NCBI GenBank assembly: GCA_963804055.1
Contig: CAWDOU010000013.1
Coordinates: forward strand, 682,001-746,000
Direction: 5' to 3'
Length of the DNA stretch: 64,000 bases
Source of the DNA: Bog-473 sp963804055
GTDB lineage: Bacteria > Actinomycetota > Acidimicrobiia > Acidimicrobiales > RAAP-2
The number at the start of each line of letters is the position of its first letter. Position 1 is the first letter of the stretch. The notes beneath the pieces are model-generated. The model had not been told where the DNA came from. It saw only the letters and a program-made list of their open reading frames with translations, and searched no databases. Below, in pieces: positions 1 to 10,112 of this stretch. Both the position numbers and the translations under genes were made by a program.

Positions 1-256
1 CCTGTCACCATTGGTTCCCGAATTCGGTCCGGCACCGCATCTTTCCCGGAGCAGACCGGGGCAGAGATGTTCGGCCGGAGGCGAGAGGCTCTGACCTCGC
101 CTTCGGGGCGCCGGCGCCCGGCCGGACGGCTCCACCGGTCCCGGCGGCCGATTCGTCCTCCGGGACGGCTCGGGTACCCTTCTCCCAGGGGCGGGCGCCG
201 GCGGGGAACCCATCCGCAGGTGAGCACGAGCAGGACACACGACCTGAAGGGGAGCC

Positions 257-2032
257 ATGTCGGAGACCACTGAGATCGATCTCGTCACAGCAGAGGTCAT
301 CAGATCGGCGATGGAGACGGTCTGCTTCGAAATGGCGACCTATGTGTCCCGCACCGCGACGACGCCGATCCTGAACCAGTCGAACGAGCGCAACGCCACC
401 ATCCTCGACGCCGAGGGCCGGCTGGCCGCACTGTCCGTCGGCATCCCTCAATTCATGCTCTCGAGCACCCTCCCGGTCCGCTTCGCCATCGATTTCTTCG
501 GCGAGGAGCTGAAGCCGGGCGACGTCATCGTCGCCAACGACCCGTACCACGGCGGCGGCCACCTGCCCGACTTCAACGTCTTCGCCCCGGTCTTCGACGA
601 CGAGGGCGCACTCCTCCTGGTGGCCTCCATTCAGTGCCACCACGGCGACACGGGGGGTGCAATGCCGGGCGGCTACAACACCATGGCCAAGGACATCTAC
701 AGCGAGGGCACGCGCTACCCGCTGCTGAAGATCATCGACGGTGGGCACGAGCGCCGGGACGTGATCCTGACCATGCGGGCCAACAACCGGCTGGCGGGCT
801 TCATCGGTGACCTGCGATCACAGGTGGGCGCCGCCCAGCTGGGTGCCACCCGGCTGCAGGAGCTCGCCACGCACTGGGGTGCGTCGACCGTCCGGGCGGC
901 CGTCACCCACACCATCGACGACGCGCGCAACCGGTTCTCCGAGGAGATCAGGGGCTGGCCGGACGGGACCTACGAGGCGGACATCTACGTCGACAGCGAC
1001 CCGCAGGGCAATCAGGACCTCCACGTCCATATCGCCGTGACGGTCGACGACGACCGGCTCATCCTCGACTTCGAGGGGTCCGACACGCGACCGTACATTT
1101 CGGGCTGGTCCACCTTCGGCAACACCCGCGGCAACGCCATCGCGCAGCTGGCCAGCCTGGTGGATCCCTCCATCCCGAAGAACGAGGGGTTCTTCGACTG
1201 CGTCGAGCTCCGCGTCCCGCTGGGTTGCTGCCTCAACCCCGTCGAGCCCAAGCCGGTCAGCTCGGGGACACACCACCCGGGAGTTGAGGTCGGTGACGCC
1301 ATTGCAGTTGCCATGGCCCAGATCATCCCGGAGCGTTGTGCGCCACAGACCTACAAGTTCGGCAGCCCCCGACAGATGTGGGGCGACCTCGACCCTCGGA
1401 CGGGCCAGTCCTTCTTCGACCACGGTGGCGAGGTCAGCGCGGGATGGGTCAACGGTGTGGACGGCGTCGACGGTTGGGGCGCCCTCGCGCCGGCCATGGG
1501 CAACCTCATCAAGGCCTCGGCCGAGCTGAACGAACGGCTCTTCCCGCACATCCTCCGGGGCCGCAACTACCTGACCGACTCGGGTGGGCCCGGCAAGTTC
1601 CGGGGCGGTTGCGGGAGCCACTTCGTCAAGGAGGCGCGCACGCCGACCTCCATCAGCCAGTACTGCGTGAACCAGCGCCATCTGCACCCCGGCATCGCCG
1701 GGGGACTTCCCGGGAGCCCTGACATCTGCTTCGTCAGCAAGGGGACCGAGCGCGAGGTCAGGGTCTCCCCCACCGTCACCGCCCACCTGCTCGAGACCGG
1801 CGACCAACTGGTCTACGACTTCGGTGGGGGCGGAGGCTGGGGCGACCCGCTCGAACGGGACGTCGAGGCCGTGCTGGAGGACGTCTGGGACGAGTACGTC
1901 TCGGTGGAGGGCGCGCACCGTGACTACGGCGTGATCATCACCGGCACGCTCGAGGCCATGGACCTCGCCATCGACTACGAGGCGACCAAGCGCCTGCGGG
2001 CGGATCGATCGAACCAGGGGACGGGGGCATGA
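257..2032 (+). CDS. Hydantoinase B / oxoprolinase family protein (HyuB-like)
   Basis: A 591-residue protein of the HyuB family, the partner of HyuA in ATP-dependent opening of hydantoin or 5-oxoproline rings, or acetone carboxylase-like reactions. Seen: the family signature DPYHGGGHLPD near residue 95, GGPGKFRGG near residue 440, and the C-terminal GGGGGWGDPLERD stretch. The ATG at 257 follows a GGGGAGCC ribosome-binding site, so the start is good. Its stop overlaps the ATG of hyuA (ATGA), indicating translational coupling. The substrate cannot be told from sequence. A dimethylformamidase-like gene lies convergent downstream, so amide or cyclic amide catabolism is a reasonable inference. Confidence 0.9.
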   Translation: MSETTEIDLVTAEVIRSAMETVCFEMATYVSRTATTPILNQSNERNATILDAEGRLAALSVGIPQFMLSSTLPVRFAIDFFGEELKPGDVIVANDPYHGGGHLPDFNVFAPVFDDEGALLLVASIQCHHGDTGGAMPGGYNTMAKDIYSEGTRYPLLKIIDGGHERRDVILTMRANNRLAGFIGDLRSQVGAAQLGATRLQELATHWGASTVRAAVTHTIDDARNRFSEEIRGWPDGTYEADIYVDSDPQGNQDLHVHIAVTVDDDRLILDFEGSDTRPYISGWSTFGNTRGNAIAQLASLVDPSIPKNEGFFDCVELRVPLGCCLNPVEPKPVSSGTHHPGVEVGDAIAVAMAQIIPERCAPQTYKFGSPRQMWGDLDPRTGQSFFDHGGEVSAGWVNGVDGVDGWGALAPAMGNLIKASAELNERLFPHILRGRNYLTDSGGPGKFRGGCGSHFVKEARTPTSISQYCVNQRHLHPGIAGGLPGSPDICFVSKGTEREVRVSPTVTAHLLETGDQLVYDFGGGGGWGDPLERDVEAVLEDVWDEYVSVEGAHRDYGVIITGTLEAMDLAIDYEATKRLRADRSNQGTGA

Positions 2033-4113
2033 GCAGCGAACACGACCGCTACCGCATCGGGGTCGACGTCGGCGGCACCTTTACCGACTGCGTGCTGCTC
2101 CGGCCCGACGGCTCCATCATTTTGGAGAAGACCCCGACCACCCCCGAGGACCAGTCCGACGGCGTCCTGGCCGGCATCGCCCGGCTGGCGGAGGCCGAGG
2201 CCCTGGCCGACGCCGGTGCGTTGCTCGGCCAGTGCGCGTCCATCGTGCATGGCACGACCGCGGCCGACAACGCCATGATCCAGATGAAGGGGGCACCCAC
2301 CGGGCTGCTGGTGACCGAGGGTTTCCGCGACGAGATCGAGATGCGGCGTTGCTACAAGGAGGACATCTGGGACCCGAGCTACCCGGCCCCGGACCCCATC
2401 GCCCGCCGTCGCGTGCGCCTCGAGATCGACGAGCGCCTCACCAGTGAGGGCACCGTCGACCGGGCGCTCGACGAGGAGGGTGTCCGCAAGGCCACCGCAC
2501 GGCTCCGCGCCTTCGGCGTCACGTCCATCGCGGTCTGCTTCCTCCACAGCTACCTGAACCCGAGCCATGAGCTCCGGGCGCGCGAGATCATCCTCGACGA
2601 GTACCCCGACGTCGAGCTGATCTCCCTCTCCCATGAGGTGTGGCCGAAGCCACCCGAGTTCGAACGGACGTCCACGACACTGGTCAATGCCTTCGTCGGG
2701 CCGCCCATTGTGCGCTACCTGGACCGCCTGGAGTCGCGCCTGCGCGACGCCGGCTTCGAAGAGGAGCTCCTCCTCGCCACCAGCTCGGGCGGGGTGGCCA
2801 CCCCCCGGGCGACCAAGACACGCCCACTCGCCACCATCAGCTCGGGCCCGACGGGCGGGGTCGTGGCGGCGGCGGGTGCCGCGGCGGCGGCCGGGCTCGG
2901 TGACGTCGTCAGCGTGGACATGGGCGGCACGAGCTACGACGTCTGCCTGATCCGCGACGGCCGGCCCGAGGTCAAGACGGACTGGAACTGGCGCCACCGC
3001 TACTGCATCGCCCTCCCCATGGTCGACGTGCACTCCATCGGGGCCGGCGGAGGGTCGCTCAGCCGCAACCGCGCCGGCACGCTGACCGTCGGCCCCGAGT
3101 CGGCCGGCAGCGTCCCGGGGCCGGTGTGCTACCGGCGGGGCGGCACCGAGCCCACGGTCACCGATGCCGACCTCATTTTGGGCCGCCTCGATCCGACCAC
3201 CTTCTGGAGCGGACGGCTCGACCTCGACGTCGACGGGGCGCGCCAGGCGCTGGCCGCAGTGGGCAAGCCCCTGGGACTCGACGCAGAGGAGGGCGCGGTC
3301 GCCACCGCGGCCATCATCGACGCACACATGTGCGACGCGGTCCGCCGCATCCTCTCCCTCGCCGGAGTCGACGCCCGGGAGCTGGACCTCGTCGCCTTCG
3401 GCGGCATGGGCGCCGTGCACGCCGCCCGCCACGCCGCGCTGCTGGGCATGCGCCGCGTCCTCATTCCCAGGGCGGCCCCGGCTTTCTCCGCCCTCGGCCT
3501 CCTGACCGCCAACCACGTCATCGACGAGGCCCGCACCCTGCAGGGTGACTGGCGCCAGATCGACCTGGGGAAGCTCAGCGAGCTGGCCGAGGAGCTCATG
3601 GCCTCCGCCCAGGAGGCGCTCGAGGTGGCCGGCATCCCGCCCGAGCGCCGGGTCTTCGAGTGGCGCATCAACCTGGTGTACCCGGGACAGACGTTCGACG
3701 TCGCCATCCCCATCGACAAGCCCGCCGGCGGCCCCATCAGCCAGGAGTCGCTGGAGGCGGCTGTGAGCGAGTTCCACCGTCGAAACGAGGAGGCGCGGCT
3801 GATTGAGGCCCGCTCACAGGAGCCGGTCGTGCGCGGGGTCCGGCTGCTGGCCACCGGGCTGGTGGATCAGCCCGGTGAGCTCGTCCTCGAGGACGCCCCG
3901 CTCGGCGAGCCGATCGCCCGCCGCCGTGTCTATGCCGGCGACGCGTGGCACGATGACGTCCCGGTCTACGACGGCGACGCGCTCCGTCCGGGTGCCTCCG
4001 TGGAGGGTCCGGCGCTGCTGCAGAGCCGCTTCACCACCATTGTGCTGGCGTCGGGCGACGTCGCCCGCATGCAACCCAACGGGGACGTCCTCATTGAGGT
4101 GGCGCCGGCCTGA
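2029..4113 (+). CDS. Hydantoinase A / oxoprolinase family protein (HyuA-like)
   Basis: A 694-residue ATP-binding subunit of a hydantoinase/oxoprolinase-type enzyme. Seen: N-terminal YRIGVDVGGTFTDCVL (actin-like phosphate-binding loop), HGTTAADNA near residue 75, SSGPTGGVVAAAGAA and DMGGTSYDVCLI near residues 280-310, and a C-terminal beta-rich domain. Length is normal for the family (about 690). It starts inside the hyuB stop codon and presumably forms a heteromer with it. The 3' end overlaps the convergent dimethylformamidase-like reading frame by 23 bases. The exact substrate (hydantoin, 5-oxoproline or another) is unknown. Confidence 0.9.
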   Translation: MSSEHDRYRIGVDVGGTFTDCVLLRPDGSIILEKTPTTPEDQSDGVLAGIARLAEAEALADAGALLGQCASIVHGTTAADNAMIQMKGAPTGLLVTEGFRDEIEMRRCYKEDIWDPSYPAPDPIARRRVRLEIDERLTSEGTVDRALDEEGVRKATARLRAFGVTSIAVCFLHSYLNPSHELRAREIILDEYPDVELISLSHEVWPKPPEFERTSTTLVNAFVGPPIVRYLDRLESRLRDAGFEEELLLATSSGGVATPRATKTRPLATISSGPTGGVVAAAGAAAAAGLGDVVSVDMGGTSYDVCLIRDGRPEVKTDWNWRHRYCIALPMVDVHSIGAGGGSLSRNRAGTLTVGPESAGSVPGPVCYRRGGTEPTVTDADLILGRLDPTTFWSGRLDLDVDGARQALAAVGKPLGLDAEEGAVATAAIIDAHMCDAVRRILSLAGVDARELDLVAFGGMGAVHAARHAALLGMRRVLIPRAAPAFSALGLLTANHVIDEARTLQGDWRQIDLGKLSELAEELMASAQEALEVAGIPPERRVFEWRINLVYPGQTFDVAIPIDKPAGGPISQESLEAAVSEFHRRNEEARLIEARSQEPVVRGVRLLATGLVDQPGELVLEDAPLGEPIARRRVYAGDAWHDDVPVYDGDALRPGASVEGPALLQSRFTTIVLASGDVARMQPNGDVLIEVAPA

Positions 4114-5628
4114 CCTGCGACGCCACGGGAGGCCGCTCACCCAACCGGGTCAGCACGTTCCGGGTGATCTGCTCCACCTGAGGGTCCCGGGCCGCCAACC
4201 CGTGGGCCCAGTCCGTCGACCCCGAGGTGACCACCGTCGCTCCTGCGTCGTTCGTGTACGCGCCCAGGACGGCGTGGCCGTGACGGATCCGTTCCATCGC
4301 CTCGGGGTCGCGCGTCCCGAAGATCCGCGACGCGATGTACTCCAGCTCGCTCGGCTCGCCCGGTTTCGGTGGCCGGGGTGCCGTCTCGCGCGTGAAGTGC
4401 CGGGTCGGACAGGTTCCGAGGATCTCGAACGTCGCCGGCGTCCCGTCCTCACCGGTCGGGTACGGCAACCCGTCCCGGTATGTGAACACGCACCCGTCAC
4501 ACTCGTAGCCCACAACTGTCGCCGCGGCGCCGAGCACGTCGCCGTAGCCGATCCCGGTGTCGTCGAAGAGCCAGTGGCCGGCGCGGTGGATGGTGTAGCC
4601 GCCGAGCCCGGAGGCCACGTTGCGGCCGATGCGGTGATAGCCCCCGCGGGTGAACGACACCCCGGTCATGGCGTTCTCGGGGCGGCTGACCACGACATCG
4701 GACCAGAACGTCGTCACCTCCGCCTCGCGGCGGTGCCCCACAGGGGGTCGCTCTTGAAGAAGGCCTTGTACCCCACCATGACGTCGTGGTCGTCCCCCTC
4801 GATGCGCACCTGCCACAGGGACGTGTTGCCCGAGAAGAACGCCGCGTTGCCGCCGCCGGCGATGAACGCCTCGACCGTGTCGCGCATGCCCTTGGACCAG
4901 TACTCGTCATGACCGACCGAGAGATACAGGCTGGCGCCATTGAGCACCTCGGGGTGCTCTTCGAGGTCGGCGTTGGTGCACACGCCGATGTCGAACCCGG
5001 CGCGCTCGGCCCACTCGATGAACGGCAGCTCCCAGTCGGGCCACCCGGCCGACCCGGCGTAGCCCGAGAGATGGTTGAGCTGGATGTAACCGACGTGTGC
5101 GGCATTCTGCGGATCAGGGGCTCCGGTCCCCGTCACGCGCCGGCCCTTCCCAGGTGGCTTGTAGAGGTACCCGGCCGCCATCGGCCGCTGCATGGCGACG
5201 TGGGTGCCCCCGGTGTACAGGTTCGGCCCTCCGAAATCGTTGTACGCGTGCCAGGTGTTGGTGGCCAGCGCCAAGACGATGCGGGTCCCGCCCTCGGGAC
5301 GGACGACGAAGAAGGCATGGTCGCGTCGGACCTTCTCGCCGACGCCGATCTCCATGACGACCTCGTAGTAGCCCGACCGCCAAGCCTGTCCGACCTCCAC
5401 GGTGAGGGCGACAGGCCACCCGCACCCCTTCGAGGCCGCGTCCGGCGGCGTCTCGTGCTCGTCCGCCGCGACCTCGTCGGCGCTGCACACCACCTCCCGA
5501 CGGGCGCCGATCCGGGCGACCTCCACGCGTACAGGCCGTCCTCCCGCTGAGGACAGGTGCAGCCCGACCTGACCGCCGGCGGAGACCGATTGCGGCCAGC
5601 AGTACCCGGTGACGACCTCGCGTGCCAT
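4091..5628 (-). pseudogene. N,N-dimethylformamidase large-subunit-like protein, frameshifted
   Basis: The two halves together match the DmfA2 C-terminal-type family (large subunit of N,N-dimethylformamidase). The first frame runs from ATG 5628 (or GTG 5631) to a stop at 4714 and holds NTWHAYNDFGGPNLYTGG, YLSVGHDEYWS and GGNAAFFSGNT. The homologous protein then continues in another frame, REAEVTTFWSDVVVSRPENA, to 4091. The break is at about 4727-4733, in GCACCGCCGCGAG on the coding strand. Adding one base (GCC CGC GAG) restores a 512-residue protein, and the span of 1538 bases plus one divides by three. Known enzymes cleave dimethylformamide to formate and dimethylamine, but this paralogue may act on another amide. 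It may be a true pseudogene or a sequencing error. Confidence 0.75.
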
Positions 5629-5693
5629 CACACGACCCTAACGAGGCGCGGCGGTGCTCGCCCCGACCGCCGGCCGGCGTTACGGTCGGGCGC

Positions 5694-6176
5694 ATGCCCG
5701 ATGACCTGGCCTCCCTGATGGACCGGCGGGAGATCGACGATCTCCTGGTTCGGTACGCGAACGTCCTCGACAGCCGCCGATGGGACGACCTCGGCACCGT
5801 CTTCACGCCGGACGCCATTCTCGACTACCGCTCGGCCGGCGGCATCCGCGGCTCACTGGCCGAGGTCGGCGAGTGGCTGTCCACCGTCCTGCCCTTCTTC
5901 ACCTGGACACAGCACCTGGTGCTGAACCGAGCGGTGCACCTCCAACCGGGTGCGGACACGGCGACCTCGCACTCCGACTTCTCCAACCCCAACGGAGCGG
6001 TGGTGGACGGCGTCCCCTGGCTGTTCGTCGTCGGGGGCGCCTACCACGATCGGCTCGTCCGCACCCCGGCCGGCTGGAGGATTGCGCACCGGGTCGAGGA
6101 GACGCTCTGGTGGGACAACCCGATGCCGGGCCTCCCCGCTGTCCCGTTTCCCCTTCCGGAGGACGCCTTCGAATAG
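5694..6176 (+). CDS. SnoaL-like / NTF2-fold protein
   Basis: 160 residues from the ATG at 5694. An upstream in-frame ATG at 5622 would overlap the divergent gene and add low-complexity sequence. Seen: the typical SnoaL_4 opening MDRREIDDLLVRYANVLDSRRWDDLGTVF with target-like DYRSAGG, then the H-rich beta strands (TQHLVLNRAVHL, TSHSDFSNPN) and the closing strand WRIAHRVEETLWW. This alpha+beta cone fold covers polyketide cyclases, dehydratases, limonene epoxide hydrolase-like enzymes and non-enzymatic ligand binders. It lies divergent from the dimethylformamidase-like gene with a gap of about 65 bases. The specific role is unknown. Confidence 0.8.
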   Translation: MPDDLASLMDRREIDDLLVRYANVLDSRRWDDLGTVFTPDAILDYRSAGGIRGSLAEVGEWLSTVLPFFTWTQHLVLNRAVHLQPGADTATSHSDFSNPNGAVVDGVPWLFVVGGAYHDRLVRTPAGWRIAHRVEETLWWDNPMPGLPAVPFPLPEDAFE

Positions 6177-6264
6177 CGGCACCTGCGCCGATCCGCCGGA
6201 TCCTCGTGCCTGTGCAACCGGATCGCAACCACCATCGGAACCGGAGTTGTCCGACAGTAGAGAT

Positions 6265-8842
6265 GTGGCATGGCGAGAGAAGGGGCGCGCCCGCAGGCGC
6301 ACGAAGCCCGGTGACGATGCGGACGCAGTGGAGCCCGCAGGCAGGGTCGACGGCCGGCCGGGAGAGGCAAACCCGTCCGTTGAGGACGTGGCCTCGTTCG
6401 CCGGCGCCATGTTGAAGCTGCCGGATAGCGTCGTCATCGTCGACGAGGACGGCAACATCGCGTGGGGCAACTCGTCCGCGCAGCGCCTGTTCGGCCGCTC
6501 GGTGGCCGACGTGATCGGGACGTCGGGCCTCAGCCTGGTGCACCCCGACGACCATGAGCTCGTCCTCCGCTCCCTCACGTCCATTCAGGACAAGGACGTC
6601 GGCGATCCCATTGAGATCCGCGTCGAGTCCGCCACCGGGTGGCGCCTGGTCGAGATCGTGGGGACGCCGTTGCGTCTCTCGGGCAAGCCTCTCGTGCTCC
6701 TCTGCCTGCGCGACCTCACCAAGCGGCGTCGCTTCGAGCTGGCCAGCGGCCGTGAGGCGCGCTTCCGGTCGCTGGTGCACAACGTCGGCTCCGTCATCAT
6801 GCTCGTCTCCGCCACCGGGCTCCTGGAATCCGCGTCGGGGGCGATCACCCGGCTCCTCGGACACGATCCGGAGATGATCGAGATGCGGCCGCTGACAGAC
6901 ATCGTGGCCGAGCCCGACCGCCGCCCGCTCATGACCGCTCTGTCCGAGGCGGCGCGGGGCGACGGCCGCGCACCCGGTGACGATCCGGGTCGAGCTCCTC
7001 CGCCACGACGGGAAGTCGTCTGTCCCGTTCGAGCTGAGCATCGTCGACCTCATTGAGGATCCCACCGTGGAGGGCTTCGTGATCTCGGCGCACGACGCCA
7101 CAGAGCAGGTCGCTGCCGAGCATCAGCTCAGCGACACCCTTTCACTCCTGACGGCCACCCTGGACTCGACCGTCGATGGGATCCTCGTGGTCGACAACGA
7201 CGGGACCATCACCGGCTTCAACGGTCGCTTCTCCGAGATCTGGCGGATCGCTCCGAACTTCGTCGCGGTCGGCGACGACTCCTCCAAGCTGAGCTTCGTC
7301 CTCGACCAGCTGCTCAACCCGAGCTCCTTCCTCGCCCGGCAGAGGGAGCTGGCCTTCAATCCGGAGAACGAGAGCTTCGACACGCTCGAGTTCAAGGACG
7401 GGCGCGCCCTCGAGCTGAGCTCCCGGCCGCAGACGGTGGATGGCACCATCGTCGGGCGTGTCTGGAGCTTCCGCGACGTCACCGACCGCATCCGGCTGGA
7501 GGACGAACTCGAGTACCGGGCCTTCCACGACTCCCTGACCGGCCTGGCCAACAAGGCATTGTTCCAGGACCGGCTCGAGCATGCCCTGGCGCGCATCGGC
7601 CTCACCGGCTCGCACCTCGCCGTGCTGTTCATCGACCTCGACGACTTCAAGACAGTGAACGACAGCCTCGGGCATGGAGAGGGCGACAAGTTGCTCAAAC
7701 GGGTCGCTGCGGACCTCTCCACCTGTCTTCGTCCACTCGACACGGCGGCGCGGTTGGGCGGCGACGAGTTCGCCGTGCTCATTGAGGACATCTCGTCCCG
7801 CGATGACATCACCCAACTGGCAGGACGGATCCTCGAGTCCCTCCGTCTGGCGGTCCCACCCGGTGCCCGGTCATCCGCCGCGGCCGGCAGCATCGGTATT
7901 GCGTTCGACGAACCAGGCATCACCAGCGAACAGCTCCTCCGCAACGCGGACATCGCCATGTACCAGGCAAAGGAGCGCGGCAAGGACCGCTTCGAGATCT
8001 ACCGCAAGGAGATGCATGCTGCGGTGCTGGCGCGGATCGAACAGGAGCGCGAGCTCCGTGCGGCGATCCTCGACGGCGACCTCCTGACGCACTACCAGCC
8101 GATCTACGACCTCGCGACGCGCCAGATCACCGGCTTCGAGGCGCTCGTGCGCTGGGCCCATCCGATCGGCGGCCTCGTCGACCCCAGGCTCTTCGTGCCA
8201 CTGGCAGAGGAACTCGGGCTCATCGGCCCGATCGACGCCTTCGTCCTCCGCTCGGCCTGCCTGCAGGCGCGTCAGTGGCAGGACGACGGGCTGTGGGATC
8301 CGGGGTTGGTCATGAGCGTCAACCTGTCGCCCGGTCAACTCATCGATCCCGACCTGTCCCAGCGGATCACCGCGCACGTCGAGGCCTGCCACTTCGATCC
8401 CCGTTCGCTGATTCTGGAGATCACCGAGAGCGCCATGCTCTCCGACAACGAAACCACCGTGCGCAACCTGGCCGAGCTGCGCTCCATCGGCGTGCGCATC
8501 GCTCTCGACGACTTCGGGACGGGCTATTCGTCGCTGTCGCATCTCGACCGGCTCCAGGTCGACATCGTCAAGATCGACAAATCCTTCGTCCAGACCCTGG
8601 GGTCAGCTGACAACTCCCACAGCCTGGCCGCCGCCATGGTCCAACTGGCACACACGCTCGGCTACGAGACGATCGGCGAAGGCGTCGAGAATCCTGTCCA
8701 AGAGGCGGGGTTGCGTGAGCTCGGGTGTCGGTTTGCCCAGGGTTACCACCTCGGGCGCCCTCTCAACGTGGAGTGCACCGACCAGCTCCTGAGGTCCGAG
8801 GTCGCGCTCGACCAGGTCGCCGGGACCGTCGTCGGGGACTGA
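6265..8842 (+). pseudogene. PAS-PAS-PAS-GGDEF-EAL cyclic-di-GMP protein, frameshifted between PAS domains
   Basis: Bifunctional-type c-di-GMP synthase/phosphodiesterase with sensory PAS domains. The first frame (GTG 6265 is the best guess; ATG 6409 is another option) encodes a PAS domain starting LPDSVVIVDEDGNIAWGN and most of a second. It stops at 7056. The remainder, from about 6977 (TIRVELLRHDGKSS) to 8842, is in another frame and holds a third PAS, a GGDEF domain with intact GGDEF and an RxxD inhibitory site five residues before it, and an EAL domain with EALVRW, DDFGTGYSSL and KIDKSF. Removing one base at about 6967-6971 joins them (GDGR-HPVTIRV). Both catalytic signatures are intact, so recent decay or a base-call error is likelier than old loss. 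No membrane segment is seen. Confidence 0.75.
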
Positions 8843-8861
8843 CGCTCTCGGCGCCCTTGCG

Positions 8862-9797
8862 TCACGCCAGTCGGGAACGCACATCGGCGGCCAACTCGAC
8901 CGACCGGGCCGTCCCATCAGGCCCCGCTCCGGGCGGGAGGGGCGACATCGTCCTGATGATGATGTCGGTGAAGCCGAGATCCCGGAACACCGAAAGTTGG
9001 TCAGCCACGCTCTCGGCATCGCCATAGGCAACAGCGTCCCGCTCGAATCCCCTGTAACCGGCCGCGACGAGCGCGTCACCCACCTGCTCGCCCTCGGCAC
9101 GGTCGTCAGCGATGAACACGTCCTTACGGATGGGGATGCGGGCGGGAGTGCGGCCGTGGCGGGAGCACGCCTCCCGGTAGATCTCGATGTCCCGGGCCGC
9201 CGTTTCCGGCGTCAGGTCTGCATTGCCGTACCAGCAGTCACCGAGGCGGGCGGCCCGGTCGATCGCCTTGGCCACTCCCCCGCCGATCCACCACTCCGTC
9301 CCCTCGGGCGGAACGGGTGCGATCCGGGCCCCGTCGACATCCCAGTGCCGGTTGTCGACAGCCTCGCCCCGCAACAGTGCCTGGACGGCGAGAACCCCCT
9401 CCTCGAAGGCGATCGCCCTCTCCCCGATGTCCGCTCCCATCGCCCGAAACTGGGCGTTGCCGCCGCCGAGCCCGGCCTGGACGATGAAGGGACCGGCCGC
9501 CATGGCGGCCAGCGTCCCGATCTGCTCCGCCATCAAAACGGGATTCCACAGCGGGACGAGGAACAAGCAGCCGGCGGGCCGGTCCGTCCATTCCGCCAGG
9601 ATGCGCCCGAGCATGGGGACGTTCTGCACATAACCACCAGGACCCGTGGAATGGTGATCTCCCAGGGTCAGGGAATCGAGGCCGGCCCGCTTGGCCGCCT
9701 GCGCCTGGCTGAGCACCGTGATGGGCCCCTCCCGATCTCCTTGGGGCCCGCTCGTCGAGAACGCCGTGCCGATGGAGATGCCGATGCGCATGCTCAA
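8862..9797 (-). CDS. LLM-class (luciferase-like) F420-dependent oxidoreductase
   Basis: 311 residues of the luciferase-like monooxygenase fold, a TIM barrel that in actinobacteria usually uses coenzyme F420 rather than FMN. Seen: N-terminal MRIGISIGTAF, AAKRAGLDSLTLGDHH, the core VQAGLGGGNAQFRAMG, and C-terminal YGDAESVADQLSVFRDLGFTDIIIR, the usual closing helix that binds the cofactor phosphate. The substrate is unknown. The start ATG at 9797 is 15 bases after the small gene at 9813-10001, so the two are probably cotranscribed. It ends 19 bases from the convergent GGDEF-EAL gene. Confidence 0.85.
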   Translation of the reverse strand: MSMRIGISIGTAFSTSGPQGDREGPITVLSQAQAAKRAGLDSLTLGDHHSTGPGGYVQNVPMLGRILAEWTDRPAGCLFLVPLWNPVLMAEQIGTLAAMAAGPFIVQAGLGGGNAQFRAMGADIGERAIAFEEGVLAVQALLRGEAVDNRHWDVDGARIAPVPPEGTEWWIGGGVAKAIDRAARLGDCWYGNADLTPETAARDIEIYREACSRHGRTPARIPIRKDVFIADDRAEGEQVGDALVAAGYRGFERDAVAYGDAESVADQLSVFRDLGFTDIIIRTMSPLPPGAGPDGTARSVELAADVRSRLA

Positions 9798-9812
9798 CGT
9801 GTGCTGTTGGGC

Positions 9813-10001
9813 TCAGCCGGCCAATCCGGTATCGGCACTCAGCCGGGTCTCCAGGCGCTCGAGCTCTGCCGGCAGGCCCTCGGGGATGTGCCGAGCGGCC
9901 TCCCCGTCGTCGCCGACATCGTCGATCGCCTTGATGAGTCGGCTCATCGCGTGCGTCAACTCTGCCGCTGCTGCTGTAACGGCGTCCGTCTCCTTGGTCA
10001 T
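9813..10001 (-). CDS. Small hypothetical protein (62 aa)
   Basis: The ATG at 10001 is preceded by AAAGGGAGTGAG, a strong ribosome-binding site, which decides against the longer reading that opens at 10103. The product (MTKETDAVTAAAAELTHAMSRLIKAID...) is acidic, Ala/Glu-rich and predicted mostly alpha-helical, with two helices joined by a Gly/Asp turn. It has no cysteines and no membrane segment. I do not recognise the family. Its position just upstream of, and on the same strand as, the LLM oxidoreductase suggests a shared transcript. Confidence 0.6.
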   Translation of the reverse strand: MTKETDAVTAAAAELTHAMSRLIKAIDDVGDDGEAARHIPEGLPAELERLETRLSADTGLAG

Positions 10002-10112
10002 CTCACTCCCTTTCTCGGCTGTGACGCACAGTAGCGTCCCATCCGTCGAGGACGCTCTGGGTCGGCGAGCCGGTGGGGCGCCGACCCTCGGTGAGCCCGC
10101 CACGCGAGCACG

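Noticed and set aside
1975..3777. A long minus-strand open frame opposite hyuA.
   Set aside because: Antisense shadow of a conserved gene with normal codon bias on the plus strand.
4714..4816. Programmed frameshifting as the reason for split reading frames in the four interrupted genes.
   Set aside because: No slippery heptamer or downstream pseudoknot is seen, and the four sites share no motif. Single-base indel error or mutation is simpler.
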